The notes: a model not told the origin generated them from the letters alone. A stretch of DNA of 64,000 nt from Thermodesulfitimonas autotrophica (GCF_003815015.1 NZ_RKRE01000002.1:310001-374000), one strand, 5' to 3'. Positions 51,894 through 60,686 are shown, numbered from the stretch's first letter. Translations and numbers: made by a program.

Positions 51894-52907
51894 ATGCCTC
51901 CCAAGAGCAACACCAAGCGGCTTAAAGGAATTATGATCACGGTTGCTCTCTCTTGGGTTCTTCTGGTCGCCGCAACGATTGCCGCAGCATCCCAAGATCC
52001 AAACGCCAAACCGGGCGTATTTACCGACCCAACAACAGGACGGCTTGTGGACATCGTTACTCCAGACCCGAAGGGTCCACAACCACCAGATCCGGACTCT
52101 TTGCCAGAAAAAGGGACGAAACCTCTGCCAATAAAGGAGCTTCTATCAAACCAGTCACTGGCCAAAGCGCCGGAGAAAGAAGCGGTGCAAGCAGCGATAG
52201 AGAGAGGCAGGCCACTCGATTTTCTCGTGCGGCATAAAGGGGAACTGGGTCGAGACGCGCTTGTCGGGGTGGCCAGTCCGGCGGAGCTTACCGCGGGCGA
52301 ACCCTTTAAAGTCTTCATTTCCAGCGCGGCTGTGGTCCAGGCCTTAATTGAAAACAAGCCTGTAATCCCCTTAATTGAGCGCTGCCGCTACTATTGGGAG
52401 GTTCCTGTTTTCGCGCAGACAGGTACCCCCGTGGCTTCTTTCCGCGTGGAAAACTTCCAAGGGGAATGGCAGGTGGTCGAGGTCGGCGGGAGCTTCAGGG
52501 AGACAGAACTTAAGTTCCTCGCTAATCCTGAACAGATAGAGGCCCTGCTGCGGGAACACGGGATTCAGCAGGCGGATGCCTATGCTCACTTTTCTCTGCC
52601 GCCGCTGCATACCGATTTTCTCGTTTTTGCGGCTGGTGGGGAAGAATACTTCATTCCGCTGCTCCACGGCGGCGTCCACGAGGCGTGGGGCTTAAAAAGC
52701 GGTAAGCTTTATCCGCGCAGCGCAGTGGCCAGTACGGTCGGTCCGGTCCTAAAAAAGATGCGGGCCCAGCCTGATAGGGAAACAGGTATTCCAACTGTTG
52801 CGAGCCGGCACTCGCCGCGCCCTGCCTGGCCCGCTTACACCGTCGGGGCTTTGCTTGCCGTTATAGCCGGTTCGGTCTTCTGGGTGCGGCGCACCCGCAG
52901 GGGATAA
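51894..52907 (+). CDS. Unrecognised exported or membrane-anchored protein
   Basis: I do not recognise this 337-residue protein. A basic start followed by a hydrophobic segment (about 12-34) looks like a signal anchor; a Pro-rich linker (about 40-85) with TDPTTGRLVDIVTPDPKGPQP follows. The core (about 100-290) is mixed alpha/beta with FLVRHKGELGRDALVGVASP, CRYYWEVPVFAQTG and FLVFAAGGEEYFIPLLHG. A C-terminal hydrophobic segment (about 305-328) ends in the basic RRTRRG. The two-ended membrane anchoring suggests an external domain tethered at the surface. It has its own promoter and is followed by another unknown exported protein 38 bases downstream. Confidence 0.6.
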   Translation: MPPKSNTKRLKGIMITVALSWVLLVAATIAAASQDPNAKPGVFTDPTTGRLVDIVTPDPKGPQPPDPDSLPEKGTKPLPIKELLSNQSLAKAPEKEAVQAAIERGRPLDFLVRHKGELGRDALVGVASPAELTAGEPFKVFISSAAVVQALIENKPVIPLIERCRYYWEVPVFAQTGTPVASFRVENFQGEWQVVEVGGSFRETELKFLANPEQIEALLREHGIQQADAYAHFSLPPLHTDFLVFAAGGEEYFIPLLHGGVHEAWGLKSGKLYPRSAVASTVGPVLKKMRAQPDRETGIPTVASRHSPRPAWPAYTVGALLAVIAGSVFWVRRTRRG

Positions 52908-52945
52908 AAAAACTGACGCTTCCTAAAAGGAAGTGGTATGGTTCT

Positions 52946-53560
52946 ATGAAAAAGGCATTGAAAATCGGCTTGTCAGTTCTTATCCCCGTCACAGTGGTTT
53001 TGGGCTTGGCTCTTATCTGCTCTCCCAAACCAAAATTTAATGATACTGTTCTGGTTGCTGGGCAACCTTTAGAAAAAATTGTCAAGGATTCAGAGGTAAT
53101 CCTTACAGGCGAAGTGACCAATATTTCTGGTACCAAGCTGGCTTCTGAAGGAAACCGTTGGTTTGAAGATGCGTTAGGTTATCGGGAGGTGACTATCAAG
53201 GTAGAACGCTTTCTTTATAATTCCATCGGGTTAAATGATGAGGTCAAGATCGTGGTCCTGGGGGGACAGATGAGACCACCGTTAGACGTTGCCTTAAGAA
53301 AGGGGAATCCCTTCTTAGTAAGGCATTTTGCTGATGAGGCACAGTTTGAAGTTGGAGAAAAGATGCTGGTTTTCTTAAAGAGAGGATATATTGGTTACAA
53401 AAAGGCTAATGGAGAAGAAGGGAAAATGAATCGTCTCGGGCTTGTGGGTTGCTGGCAGGGAAAATTTCGGGTTGAAGGAAATGAGGCCGTAAACTATCTC
53501 CCTGAATTATCACGAGACATATCCGAAATTGAAAAAATGGTTAGGCAAAAGGCCTTATAA
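52946..53560 (+). CDS. Unrecognised exported protein
   Basis: A 204-residue protein with an N-terminal signal or anchor (KKALKIGLSVLIPVTVVLGLALICS); the Cys at residue 25 does not fit a standard lipobox. The rest is predicted beta-rich: DTVLVAGQPLEKIVKDSEVILTGEV, REVTIKVERFLYN, LNDEVKIVVLGGQ and EKMLVFLKRG. Such I-L-x-G-x-V and VFLKRG patterns recur in small secreted proteins that resemble OB-fold or beta-barrel domains, but I cannot name a family. It is more AT-rich than its neighbours. ATG follows AAAAGGAAGTGG. Confidence 0.6.
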   Translation: MKKALKIGLSVLIPVTVVLGLALICSPKPKFNDTVLVAGQPLEKIVKDSEVILTGEVTNISGTKLASEGNRWFEDALGYREVTIKVERFLYNSIGLNDEVKIVVLGGQMRPPLDVALRKGNPFLVRHFADEAQFEVGEKMLVFLKRGYIGYKKANGEEGKMNRLGLVGCWQGKFRVEGNEAVNYLPELSRDISEIEKMVRQKAL

Positions 53561-53568
53561 CCTTTTCC

Positions 53569-53742
53569 TTATTTTTCTAAGGTCCAGATGATATCTGCCA
53601 GGACAAGGTCGGGCAACCAGACTTCTTCGGCACCGGCTTCAACCCGCTTTAATAGCTTAGCGCAACGGTTTGCCTGCTCTGGAACATCGTTAGTCAGAAA
53701 GCGGAGAATAACGTTAGCGTCGAGTGCGCGCGCTTTTTTCAC
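53569..53742 (-). pseudogene. Truncated PIN-domain (VapC-like) toxin
   Basis: A GTG start opens a frame reading ARALDANVILRFLTNDVPEQ, the first strand and catalytic Asp of a PIN ribonuclease, then LVLADIIWTLEK and a TAA stop. Only the first 57 of the usual 130 or so residues remain, so the remaining catalytic acids are missing. It follows the antitoxin remnant in the normal order with a 29-base overlap. Confidence 0.75.
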
Positions 53743-53965
53743 GGCTGCGTTCCTCCATTGCTTTGTGGCGGGCGGCTTTGAAATCCTGCGGCGCTGGAAC
53801 CCTAACGGCGCCTTTGAGCGTCTCGATTCCCCCTTCGACGGGGAGAATCCGGGCGGCATCCTTCTCGACCACAAACCGGACGCGCGCCCCGGGACGGAGG
53901 TTCAAAAGTTTCCTAACCTCGGCAGGTAAGGTGACCTAGCCCTTTCTTGAAAGCCTGGCGAACAT
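53714..53965 (-). pseudogene. Broken AbrB/SpoVT-type antitoxin
   Basis: The ATG at 53965 opens MFARLSRKG, then a TAG stop (53936-53938) interrupts the frame, which continues VTLPAEVRKLLNLRPGARVRFVVEKD in perfect SpoVT-AbrB pattern. A single C-to-T change from CAG (Gln, usual at this place) would give the stop. The rest of the frame, 74 residues, is intact with a basic C-terminus. The pair with the truncated PIN gene is a dead toxin-antitoxin module. Confidence 0.78.
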
Positions 53966-53995
53966 TACGGTTCTCCTCTCCCCTACTTCAGGCCT

Positions 53996-54445
53996 TCATT
54001 CCTCCGTTGCTTGGCGACCAATATCTAAATCCGCCCCCAGCCCGGCGACGAAATCCCGGATCATATCCCGCACCCGGCGGAAAGCAGCGAGCACCTCTTC
54101 CTCCGAACCTTTAGCCTTTGCGGGGTCAGGGAAACCTTGGTGGATGACTTTCTTGGCCCGCGGCGGCACGGGGCAGCTCTCCAGCGCGCTGTCGCAGAGA
54201 GTAACCGCCAGGTCGAACTCAATCTCTCGCAATTCGTCCACGTGCTTCGCCCGCTGCCCGCTGATATCCACCCCGGCCTCCGCCATCACCCGCACCGCTA
54301 ACGGGTGGACGGCGGCCGGCGCCGTTCCTGCCGAATAGGGTTCTAACACCCCTTTTTTGAGGTGGCGCGCCCACCCTTCGGCCATCTGGCTGCGGCAGGA
54401 ATTCTGGGTACAGAGAAAAAGCACTTTAAGCGGTTTTTCACCCAT
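53996..54445 (-). CDS. arsC: Arsenate reductase, thioredoxin-linked low-molecular-weight phosphatase type
   Basis: A 149-residue LMW-phosphatase-fold enzyme: VLFLCTQNSCRSQMAEG is the active P-loop with the catalytic Cys, followed by YSAGTAP, MAEAGVDISGQRAKH and VTLCDSALESCPVPP, which carry the two resolving cysteines of the thioredoxin-dependent ArsC class, then QGFPDPAKAKGSEEE. The ATG at 54445 is preferred over 54460 because GGGGGTTCGGGAA lies before it. It reduces arsenate to arsenite for export by Acr3. It is the last gene of the arsenic operon, 16 bases after chrA. Confidence 0.93.
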   Translation of the reverse strand: MGEKPLKVLFLCTQNSCRSQMAEGWARHLKKGVLEPYSAGTAPAAVHPLAVRVMAEAGVDISGQRAKHVDELREIEFDLAVTLCDSALESCPVPPRAKKVIHQGFPDPAKAKGSEEEVLAAFRRVRDMIRDFVAGLGADLDIGRQATEE

Positions 54446-54461
54446 TTCCCGAACCCCCATA

Positions 54462-55673
54462 TTAAATGAGCACCCCTACCGCCCTTTGAAGAACGAGGTA
54501 GAGCAAAACGCCGCCCGCTACCGCCCACAAGGGATCAAGACGCTTAAAACGCAAAAGACCCAAGACTGAGGTCGCTACGATCCAGGCGGGAACGTTACCG
54601 AGCGCGTAGCGTCCTAGATTAAAAACCACCAGGACCATCAGCCCTACGAAAGAGGCTACTAAGCCCTGCTCGCCCGCCCGCACCCAGGGGCTCGACCGGA
54701 GCCGCGCCTGCACCGGGGACGCGGCGAGCACCAGGAAAAGTGTGGGGGCGAAAACACCGATCGTTGCCGCCAACGCCCCTAAAACACCAGCAACGCGATA
54801 GCCTATGAAAGTGGCGGTGATCACTACCGGACCAGGAGTAACCTGCCCAAAAGCCACACCGGCGGCGAAATCGCGCGCTGTTACCCAGTGATGAAGGTCA
54901 ACTACCTCCTGCTGGATAAAGGGCAGCATGGTGTAGCCATTACCGAAAACCAGCAGGCCGATTTTGAAAAAGGTAGCCCCCAGGCTCAAGAGTGGCGGGT
55001 GAAAACCCGCCAGGGCGGCCAAAGCTCCTAACACCACCGCCAACACCGCCAGGGCCTGCAGCGGAAAGCGCCGTCCGGTGTCTTCCGGGGGCGGGCCTTC
55101 AGCAGCGGGCGGTGTCCGGAATAGCACGAGGCCCGCAGCGATTCCTATCGCCAGCACCGCCACCAGGTTTAGGTGCAACAGCGCCGCGGCAAAGGCAAGC
55201 CCGGCTATGAACACACCCCGCCAGTCCTTGAGCGCTGTCCGGCCGATATCGAGCGTGGCGTTGGCCACCAGCGCAACCACCACCGCGCCAAGCGCCGCAA
55301 CCACTGCAGCCGCTCCCGGCAGGTTCCCGTAAGCGAAGTAAAGATACGATACCAGAAGCATTATCGCAAAAGGAGGTAGCAAAAGCCCGCTAAAGGCGGC
55401 CACCGCCCCCGCCGCCCTCCGTAACCGGTTCCCCGCCCATACGGCAAGAGAAACAAACGTGGCTCCCGGAAGCACTTGCGCCAGCGCCAAGCCTTGCAGC
55501 AGTTCCTCCTCCCGTAACCAGCGGTATCTCTTGATAACCTGGCGTTTCATCTCCGCCAGCATCGCCGGTCCGAAGGCCACGAGCCCAACACGGAAAAAGA
55601 TCCGAAAGATCTGCACCAGGCTTACCGAAACCAGCCCGCTATCTGATCTGCCCGTATCCGCTTTATCAGCCAC
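54462..55673 (-). CDS. chrA: Chromate transporter ChrA family, two-domain form
   Basis: A 403-residue membrane protein with two homologous halves. The first has FRVGLVAFGPAMLAEMKRQ and LALAQVLPGATFVSLAVWAG; the second has FFKIGLLVFGNGYTMLPFIQQEVV and FAAGVAFGQVTPGPVVITATFIGY, the paired FGxG and QxxPGP motifs of ChrA. About 11-12 membrane segments. The GTG at 55673 after GGGGGCGGTGCG is chosen; 48 residues of open frame upstream lack homology. The family exports chromate or related oxyanions. Its place in an arsenic operon suggests oxyanion handling, though sulfate or another anion is possible. Confidence 0.9.
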   Translation of the reverse strand: MADKADTGRSDSGLVSVSLVQIFRIFFRVGLVAFGPAMLAEMKRQVIKRYRWLREEELLQGLALAQVLPGATFVSLAVWAGNRLRRAAGAVAAFSGLLLPPFAIMLLVSYLYFAYGNLPGAAAVVAALGAVVVALVANATLDIGRTALKDWRGVFIAGLAFAAALLHLNLVAVLAIGIAAGLVLFRTPPAAEGPPPEDTGRRFPLQALAVLAVVLGALAALAGFHPPLLSLGATFFKIGLLVFGNGYTMLPFIQQEVVDLHHWVTARDFAAGVAFGQVTPGPVVITATFIGYRVAGVLGALAATIGVFAPTLFLVLAASPVQARLRSSPWVRAGEQGLVASFVGLMVLVVFNLGRYALGNVPAWIVATSVLGLLRFKRLDPLWAVAGGVLLYLVLQRAVGVLI

Positions 55674-55801
55674 CGCACCGCCCCCTTTTCTTTCACTATG
55701 CCAGGTGATGCAGATAGACCAAACAGTTAGTAAATCCCTGCGGCCACAAACAAAGCGCCCGTGACGCGCCGCGCTGCCCCGGCTGCCACCCGACACCCGC
55801 G

Positions 55802-56038
55802 CTACTCTTGGAGCCACCTTTTAATCTCCTCCCGCGACGGCACCCGGCCGCTCACCACCACCCGGCCGTCGACCACCAGCGCCGGCGTCAGCATCACGCC
55901 GTAGTTAACAATCTCGCGGATATCGGTAACCTTTTCTACCCTCGCCGGCAGCCCCAACTCCGCCACCGCTTTCCGGACCTCTTCCTCCAGCGCCCGGCAC
56001 TTGGGGCAACCGGGACCCAACACTTTTACCTCACGCAT
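55802..56038 (-). CDS. Thioredoxin-like redox-active disulfide protein
   Basis: A 78-residue thioredoxin-fold miniature: REVKVLGPGCPKCRALEEEV with the CPKC redox motif, then MLTPALVVDGRVVVSGRVPS, the cis-proline region. This type is commonly paired with ArsP/YraQ permeases. The ATG at 56038 follows AAGGGGGTGAAGGCG and lies 52 bases after the permease. It may reduce a metalloid or a Cys pair in the permease; this is inferred from context. Confidence 0.9.
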   Translation of the reverse strand: MREVKVLGPGCPKCRALEEEVRKAVAELGLPARVEKVTDIREIVNYGVMLTPALVVDGRVVVSGRVPSREEIKRWLQE

Positions 56039-56090
56039 CGCCTTCACCCCCTTCGCGCTTGAATCTGCCCCTCGAAGCGTAATTCGCTCC

Positions 56091-57254
56091 TTAAAGAGCG
56101 CCAAAAATCTTCCCGGTCAGCGTGGCCATCACGACCACCAGAAAGACGTAGGTGAATGTTTTCTTCGGTCCGAGGAAACTGTTGATTACCAGCATACTGG
56201 GCAGGCTCAGGGCCGGCCCCGCCAAAAGCAGGGCCAGCGCCGGCCCCTTCCCCATTCCAGCCCCTAAGAGCCCCTGCACAATCGGAATCTCGGTCAAGGT
56301 AGCGAAATACATCAGCGCCCCGGCCACGGAGGCGATCAGATTGGCCGCCAGGCTGTTACCGCCAACGGTACCGGCGATGTACTTCGCTGGAAGCACGCCC
56401 GCATCAGTGCCCGGCCGCCCCATCAGGAAACCGGCGATCAGGACGCCTAAGAAGAGAAGCGGGATGATCCGCTTCGTGAAATCCCAGGTGCTCTCCAGCC
56501 AAAGCCGCAACTCCTCCCTATCAAACCACCCCTTGAGCATCAAGGCCAGGACCAGGAGGAGAAAGCCGACCAGGTACCATTTCACCTGGTAGACGGCGTA
56601 CCAGAAGCCGGCCCCAACCGCGGGTCTGCCCCAGGCCGCAAAAACTAGAATCAGCACGAGCACTAAAAAGTAGAGCACCGTCTGGCCCAAAGACCTTCGC
56701 CCCGGCAGAAGCTCCCCGGCGGCCAGCCCGCGCAAGCGTTCTCCTTCCTCGTGGCGGAAGAGAAACGCCATGATCAGGCCGATGACGACCGAAAAAAGGA
56801 CCGCCCCCAGCGCCCGCGCAAGGCCGATCTCCCAGCCGAGCACCCTGGCTGTCAGGATAATCGCCAGCACGTTGATGGCCGGCCCGGAATAGAGGAAAGC
56901 GATTGCCGGCCCGAGCCCCGCGCCCCTTTTGTAGATGCCGCCGAAAAGCGGTAGCACCGTGCAGGAGCAGACCGCCAAGACCGCGCCCGAGACCGCCCCA
57001 ACCCCGTAAGCCGCCCACTTCTTGCTCTCCGGCCCGAGGTACCTGATAACCGCCTGGGACGAAAGAAAGCTGGCCATAGCCCCGGCGATGAAAAGCGCCG
57101 GCACCAAGCAGAAGAGAACGTGCTCCCGGGCGTATTCGTGCAGCATGGCAAACGCCTCAAGTACCCCGCTTGCGAACCGCGGGTGAGATACGGGCAAGAA
57201 ATAAGCTGCCAAAAAGATGCCGCCAAGCAACAAAAACCGCTGCCGTTCCGTCAA
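56091..57254 (-). CDS. ArsP/YraQ-family permease (DUF318)
   Basis: A 387-residue permease with about ten membrane segments. The conserved SAVLAVCSCTVLPLFGGIYKRGAGLGPA region with the CSC pair and the second-half GLLGAGMGKGPALALLLAGPALSLPSM are typical of the family, some of whose members export methyl-arsenicals. The start is a TTG at 57254 after GGGAGG. It is 42 bases downstream of the DGC-domain gene, in operon. Confidence 0.9.
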   Translation of the reverse strand: MTERQRFLLLGGIFLAAYFLPVSHPRFASGVLEAFAMLHEYAREHVLFCLVPALFIAGAMASFLSSQAVIRYLGPESKKWAAYGVGAVSGAVLAVCSCTVLPLFGGIYKRGAGLGPAIAFLYSGPAINVLAIILTARVLGWEIGLARALGAVLFSVVIGLIMAFLFRHEEGERLRGLAAGELLPGRRSLGQTVLYFLVLVLILVFAAWGRPAVGAGFWYAVYQVKWYLVGFLLLVLALMLKGWFDREELRLWLESTWDFTKRIIPLLFLGVLIAGFLMGRPGTDAGVLPAKYIAGTVGGNSLAANLIASVAGALMYFATLTEIPIVQGLLGAGMGKGPALALLLAGPALSLPSMLVINSFLGPKKTFTYVFLVVVMATLTGKIFGAL

Positions 57255-57296
57255 AACGCGCTAACCTCCCGGAATTTTAATAGTCCGCCTCGTTTC

Positions 57297-57683
57297 CTAT
57301 TCGGCCTTGCTCCCGCGCCTTTCCATCTCTTCCTTCACCGCCTCGCAAACCCGCGCCACCGCCGCCGGGTCCGGTACGAGTACGCCCAAATCCTTCTTAA
57401 CGCCCAGCGCCATCACCTCAACGTGGCAATCCACCTTCACCCCGGCTTTTTCCAACATTCCCTTAGCGCAGGCGACCGGGCAGCCGTCGATCACAACTAC
57501 CTTCTGCGCCTGCGCCAGCTTTTTAAGCGTGTTTTCCGCCCCCGCTCCTACCCCGGCCAGACAGGCGAGATAACCCAAGCCTGCCTGCGCTAACTTTACC
57601 CCGGCGGCATTAGCGGTCTGGCCGGTGTTCGAACCCCCGGCGCAGGTAAAAATCGCTACCCGGTGCCCGTCTTGCTTTTCCAT
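57297..57683 (-). CDS. DGC-domain putative zinc-binding protein
   Basis: A 128-residue protein with AIFTCAGGSNTGQTANAAGV, LACLAGVGAGA and VVVIDGCPVACAKGMLE: the DGC motif and the other Cys residues define this small putative metal-binding family. It is often seen in arsenic and selenium/redox gene sets. The ATG follows AAGGGAGGGACAAAACT, 15 bases after acr3. Role unproven. Confidence 0.88.
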   Translation of the reverse strand: MEKQDGHRVAIFTCAGGSNTGQTANAAGVKLAQAGLGYLACLAGVGAGAENTLKKLAQAQKVVVIDGCPVACAKGMLEKAGVKVDCHVEVMALGVKKDLGVLVPDPAAVARVCEAVKEEMERRGSKAE

Positions 57684-57698
57684 AGTTTTGTCCCTCCC

Positions 57699-58754
57699 TT
57701 AAGAAGTCACCGGTTTGAAGTACCTTTCTCTGAACCGAAGCGCCACGTTAACCAGACTGATCAGCACCGGCACCTCGATGAGCGGCCCGATTACCGTGGC
57801 AAAGGCCTGGTCGGAGCCGATGCCGAAAATCGCCACCGCCACGGCTATGGCCAGCTCGAAGTCGTTGCTGGCCGCGGTAAATGATACCGCCGTGGTTTGC
57901 GGGTAATTGGCCCCGAGCCGCCGGGTAATAAAGAACGTCGCGAACCACATCAGGAAGAAGTAGCAGGTAAGCGGCACAGCCACCCGCACCACGTCCAGCG
58001 GCAACCGGATGATGTACTCTCCTTTCAGCGAGAACATCACGACGATGGTGAAAAGCAGCGCCACCAGCGTGATCGGGCTGATCTTAGGCGCGAAGACGTT
58101 CTCGAACCACTCCCTGCCCTTCAGGCGTAGCAGCGAAAAGCGGGTGGTAATGCCGGCCAGGAAGGGAATCCCTAAGTAGATGAAAACGGTCTTCGCCGCC
58201 TCCCACATGGAAATGCTCACATTCAGCCCCTTGACCACACCAAGCCAGTTAAGCAGCACGGTGATAAAGAACCAGATGTAGACGGCGTAAAACAGAACCT
58301 GAAAAACGGCGTTGAAAGCCACCAATCCCACCGCTAACTCCCGGTCCCCTTCGGCCAGTTCGTTCCAGACGATCACCATAGCGATACACCGGGCCAGCCC
58401 CACCAGGATTACCCCGATCATATATTCGGGGTGGTTGCGGAGCAGGAGCACCGCTAAAATGAACATCACTACCGGCCCGGCAATCCAGTTTTGAAAAAGA
58501 GAAAAACCCAAGAGCTTGGTATTCTTGAACACGGTCCCCATTTCTTCGTACCTCACCTTGGCCAGCGGCGGGTACATCATCAGGATCAAACCCACGGCGA
58601 TGGGGATCGAGGTCGTACCTACCTGCAGCCCGGCGATGAACTCGGTCACCGAAGGCGCAAAATACCCTATGCAAACGCCTGCAACCATAGCGAAGAAAAT
58701 CCACAAGGTTAAGAACTTCTCCAGCGTCGAAAGCCTCTTGACCGTAACATCCAT
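57699..58754 (-). CDS. acr3: Arsenite efflux permease Acr3
   Basis: A 351-residue ten-helix permease. [49 protein letters not shown] with the conserved Cys in helix 4, and [29 protein letters not shown] are hallmarks of ACR3. It exports arsenite by the membrane potential. ATG follows GAGAGGTGGTGGAGTA. Centre of the arsenic operon. Confidence 0.95.
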   Translation of the reverse strand: MDVTVKRLSTLEKFLTLWIFFAMVAGVCIGYFAPSVTEFIAGLQVGTTSIPIAVGLILMMYPPLAKVRYEEMGTVFKNTKLLGFSLFQNWIAGPVVMFILAVLLLRNHPEYMIGVILVGLARCIAMVIVWNELAEGDRELAVGLVAFNAVFQVLFYAVYIWFFITVLLNWLGVVKGLNVSISMWEAAKTVFIYLGIPFLAGITTRFSLLRLKGREWFENVFAPKISPITLVALLFTIVVMFSLKGEYIIRLPLDVVRVAVPLTCYFFLMWFATFFITRRLGANYPQTTAVSFTAASNDFELAIAVAVAIFGIGSDQAFATVIGPLIEVPVLISLVNVALRFRERYFKPVTS

Positions 58755-58808
58755 TACTCCACCACCTCTCTTTACCCGACCCTGCCGCGGGAGGGAACCG
58801 CTTTGCCC

Positions 58809-59342
58809 TCACGCCGGGAACCCGGCCGCTCTGAGCAACCGCGTCAGCCTCTCCCGCGTTTCTTCCCGTCCCGGCTCGGTAAGCGGCGGACAATCTGATA
58901 GAACCATCTCTTGTTTGAGCAAACGTGCCGCAAAGGCCAGGCAGGTCCGCTCCCCGCACCGCCCGCAGTTGCTCCGGGGCAAAAGTTTGTAAACGTCAAG
59001 CGCCGTTAGCTCCGAGCCCCGCCGGTAACTGGGCTCGATTTCCGTGCGCCGCGCCCAGGTCTCCGTCAACAGTTGCCGCAGCGCCTCAACCATCCGGTGC
59101 GCTTCCGCCTCGTCGGCCAGACCGGTAATGCCGATCGTGTTGGGATAGAGGATAACGCCCTTACCCGACCAGGAAAAGCGGAGAAAGGGCGTCTCGGGGT
59201 TGAAAAAACAGTTGCCTAACTCCGCGTTCAGGTACGGAAATACCTCCCGGATGTCGGTATCTATCTCGACCAGCGCCGCTACTACCGGCCGGTTGAGGGC
59301 GCAGATCGGGCGCACCATTTTAACGGTATAGCCACCGAACAC
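58809..59342 (-). CDS. Iron-sulfur binding protein with CODH-gamma-type 4Fe-4S motif
   Basis: A 177-residue protein. The first 110 residues (FGGYTVKMVRPICALNRPVVAALVEIDTDI, RFSWSGKGVILYPNTIGITG) match the N-terminal domain seen with arsenic-linked Fe-S proteins; the C-terminal LPRSNCGRCGERTCLAFAARL, followed by a Cys 18 residues later, is the CxxCxxxxC 4Fe-4S motif of the CO dehydrogenase/acetyl-CoA synthase gamma subunit type. The GTG at 59342 is chosen because AGGAGGATAAACA lies directly before it; an upstream TTG at 59372 would overlap tauE. Its job in an ars operon is unclear; electron supply is possible. Confidence 0.75.
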   Translation of the reverse strand: MFGGYTVKMVRPICALNRPVVAALVEIDTDIREVFPYLNAELGNCFFNPETPFLRFSWSGKGVILYPNTIGITGLADEAEAHRMVEALRQLLTETWARRTEIEPSYRRGSELTALDVYKLLPRSNCGRCGERTCLAFAARLLKQEMVLSDCPPLTEPGREETRERLTRLLRAAGFPA

Positions 59343-59361
59343 CTGTTTATCCTCCTGCAGC

Positions 59362-60180
59362 TTAAATGGCAATACCGAAGTAGATTAGGATGTACTTGGC
59401 CGCCACGTAGATGAAGATCGCCCCGAAAAGCGCCTTCAGCGTCGCCGTCTTCACCCGGGCCACCAACTTCGCGCCGTAAAGCGCTCCGATCACGGCGCCG
59501 ATACCAAGACACACCGCCGTCGGAATATCTACCACGTGCTGGTAGAGCTTAAAAATGGCCCCGACCAGCGCCATCCAGATGAAGGAGGCCATGCTAGTGC
59601 CGATGGCCAGCTTCATCGGGCCTCTCAAAACGTACAGGAAAGAAGGAACCAGAGCATAGCCGCCACCAAGACCGATGATTCCCGTGAGGAAACCGATTAC
59701 CGAGCCGAGGATGCTTTTGCTCACCGGCGAGCCGGGCACCATTGGCGGTGCAGCGCTTTTACCGGGTGCTCCGGTAGCCTGCCCACCGAGCCGCGCCTGC
59801 CGTGGCGCCAGGATGAGCCCCTCGTAGAGCATCCGGACCGAAGGCAGCAGAAAGGCGAGGCCCACGATAAGGTCGATCAGGTGGCCGTACGCCTTGAGGT
59901 AGCCGAAAACGATGCTGCCGATAATCACGCCCAAGACCCCGCTGTACCCGGTGAGCGCCGCCGTCTCACCATCCACGTTCCCCATCTTGAAGTGCTGGTA
60001 GGCACCGGAGCCGGCCGTGAAAACCACCGCCGTAAGCGTGGTACCCACCGCCACCGCCGGGTCGAAGTGAAAGCCGAAACGGATCACCGGCATCATGAGC
60101 ACGCAGCCGCCGGTTCCTAAGAGCCCGCCGATGATGCCTGCGGGAATCCCCACTAGAAAGTAGATCAGGTATTGTAACAT
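59362..60180 (-). CDS. TauE/SafE-family sulfite or organic anion exporter
   Basis: A 272-residue membrane protein with about eight segments. IPAGIIGGLLGTGGCVLMMPV and the second half ILGSVIGFLTGIIGLGGGYALVPSFLYVLRG are the duplicated glycine-rich motifs of the family. ATG follows AAAGGAGGTCTTCGGGG. It lies directly after arsR, 15 bases away. Substrates of the family include sulfite and sulfonates, and its presence in an arsenic operon suggests an anion formed with metalloid or thiol metabolism. Confidence 0.92.
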   Translation of the reverse strand: MLQYLIYFLVGIPAGIIGGLLGTGGCVLMMPVIRFGFHFDPAVAVGTTLTAVVFTAGSGAYQHFKMGNVDGETAALTGYSGVLGVIIGSIVFGYLKAYGHLIDLIVGLAFLLPSVRMLYEGLILAPRQARLGGQATGAPGKSAAPPMVPGSPVSKSILGSVIGFLTGIIGLGGGYALVPSFLYVLRGPMKLAIGTSMASFIWMALVGAIFKLYQHVVDIPTAVCLGIGAVIGALYGAKLVARVKTATLKALFGAIFIYVAAKYILIYFGIAI

Positions 60181-60195
60181 CCCCGAAGACCTCCT

Positions 60196-60540
60196 TTATT
60201 CATTTTTTTGCCGGGTGAACCCCTCAAGTGTGGTGACCAACTCGGCCAACTCCCCGAGCCGCCGCGCCATGATCTCCCGCGCTAAATCACAAAGATCCGG
60301 CACCGCCGGGTCGCGGATGCGGTAAATTACCCGCAGCCCATCCTTCCGCGCCTCAAGGATTCCGGCCTGCCGCAGCACCGACAGGTGTTTCGAGACCACC
60401 GACTGCTCCGCCCCGACCGCCGGAATGATCTCGCAGACGCACCGCTCGCCTGCCCGCAAGAACTCTATGATCTTGAGGCGGAGCGGATGGCCCAGCGCCC
60501 GCAGCACTTCCGCCGCCAATTCCAGCTGCTTATCTTCCAT
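60196..60540 (-). CDS. arsR: ArsR-family metalloid-responsive repressor
   Basis: A 114-residue winged-helix repressor. ALGHPLRLKIIEFL, ERCVCEIIPAV with the CVC metalloid-sensing pair in helix 3, and the recognition helix QSVVSKHLSVLRQAGILEARKDG are canonical. It senses As(III)/Sb(III) and would release the palindrome over its own promoter. First gene of the operon, ATG after AAGGAGATAGGGGT. Confidence 0.95.
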   Translation of the reverse strand: MEDKQLELAAEVLRALGHPLRLKIIEFLRAGERCVCEIIPAVGAEQSVVSKHLSVLRQAGILEARKDGLRVIYRIRDPAVPDLCDLAREIMARRLGELAELVTTLEGFTRQKNE

Positions 60541-60557
60541 ACCCCTATCTCCTTTCC

Positions 60558-60595
60558 TATATGCCTATATTAGCATATACTCCCGCAATAAACAA
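60558..60595 (-). promoter_or_regulatory. arsR promoter with overlapping palindromic operator
   Basis: The minus strand has TTGTTT (60590-60595), a 17-base spacer and TAATAT (60567-60572). The -10 box sits in the centre of the perfect inverted repeat TATATGC-N8-GCATATA (60558-60579), the size and layout of an ArsR operator. Repression by promoter occlusion is the natural reading. Confidence 0.8.
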
Positions 60596-60619
60596 CCCCG
60601 AAAAAGATTTTTTCCGGGG
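60596..60619 (-). terminator. Rho-independent terminator of the dpa-asd-dapA operon
   Basis: CCCCGGAAAAA and TTTTTCGGGG pair on the minus strand, and the following TTGTTT gives a short T-rich end. It lies 67 bases after the dapA stop and directly next to the arsR -35 box. Confidence 0.75.
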
Positions 60620-60686
60620 CCGTCACAAAATTTTCTTAAAAAGCAGCGTCGCCAGGCACCGCCGCTTTTTCTACCGGGTGAACCCC

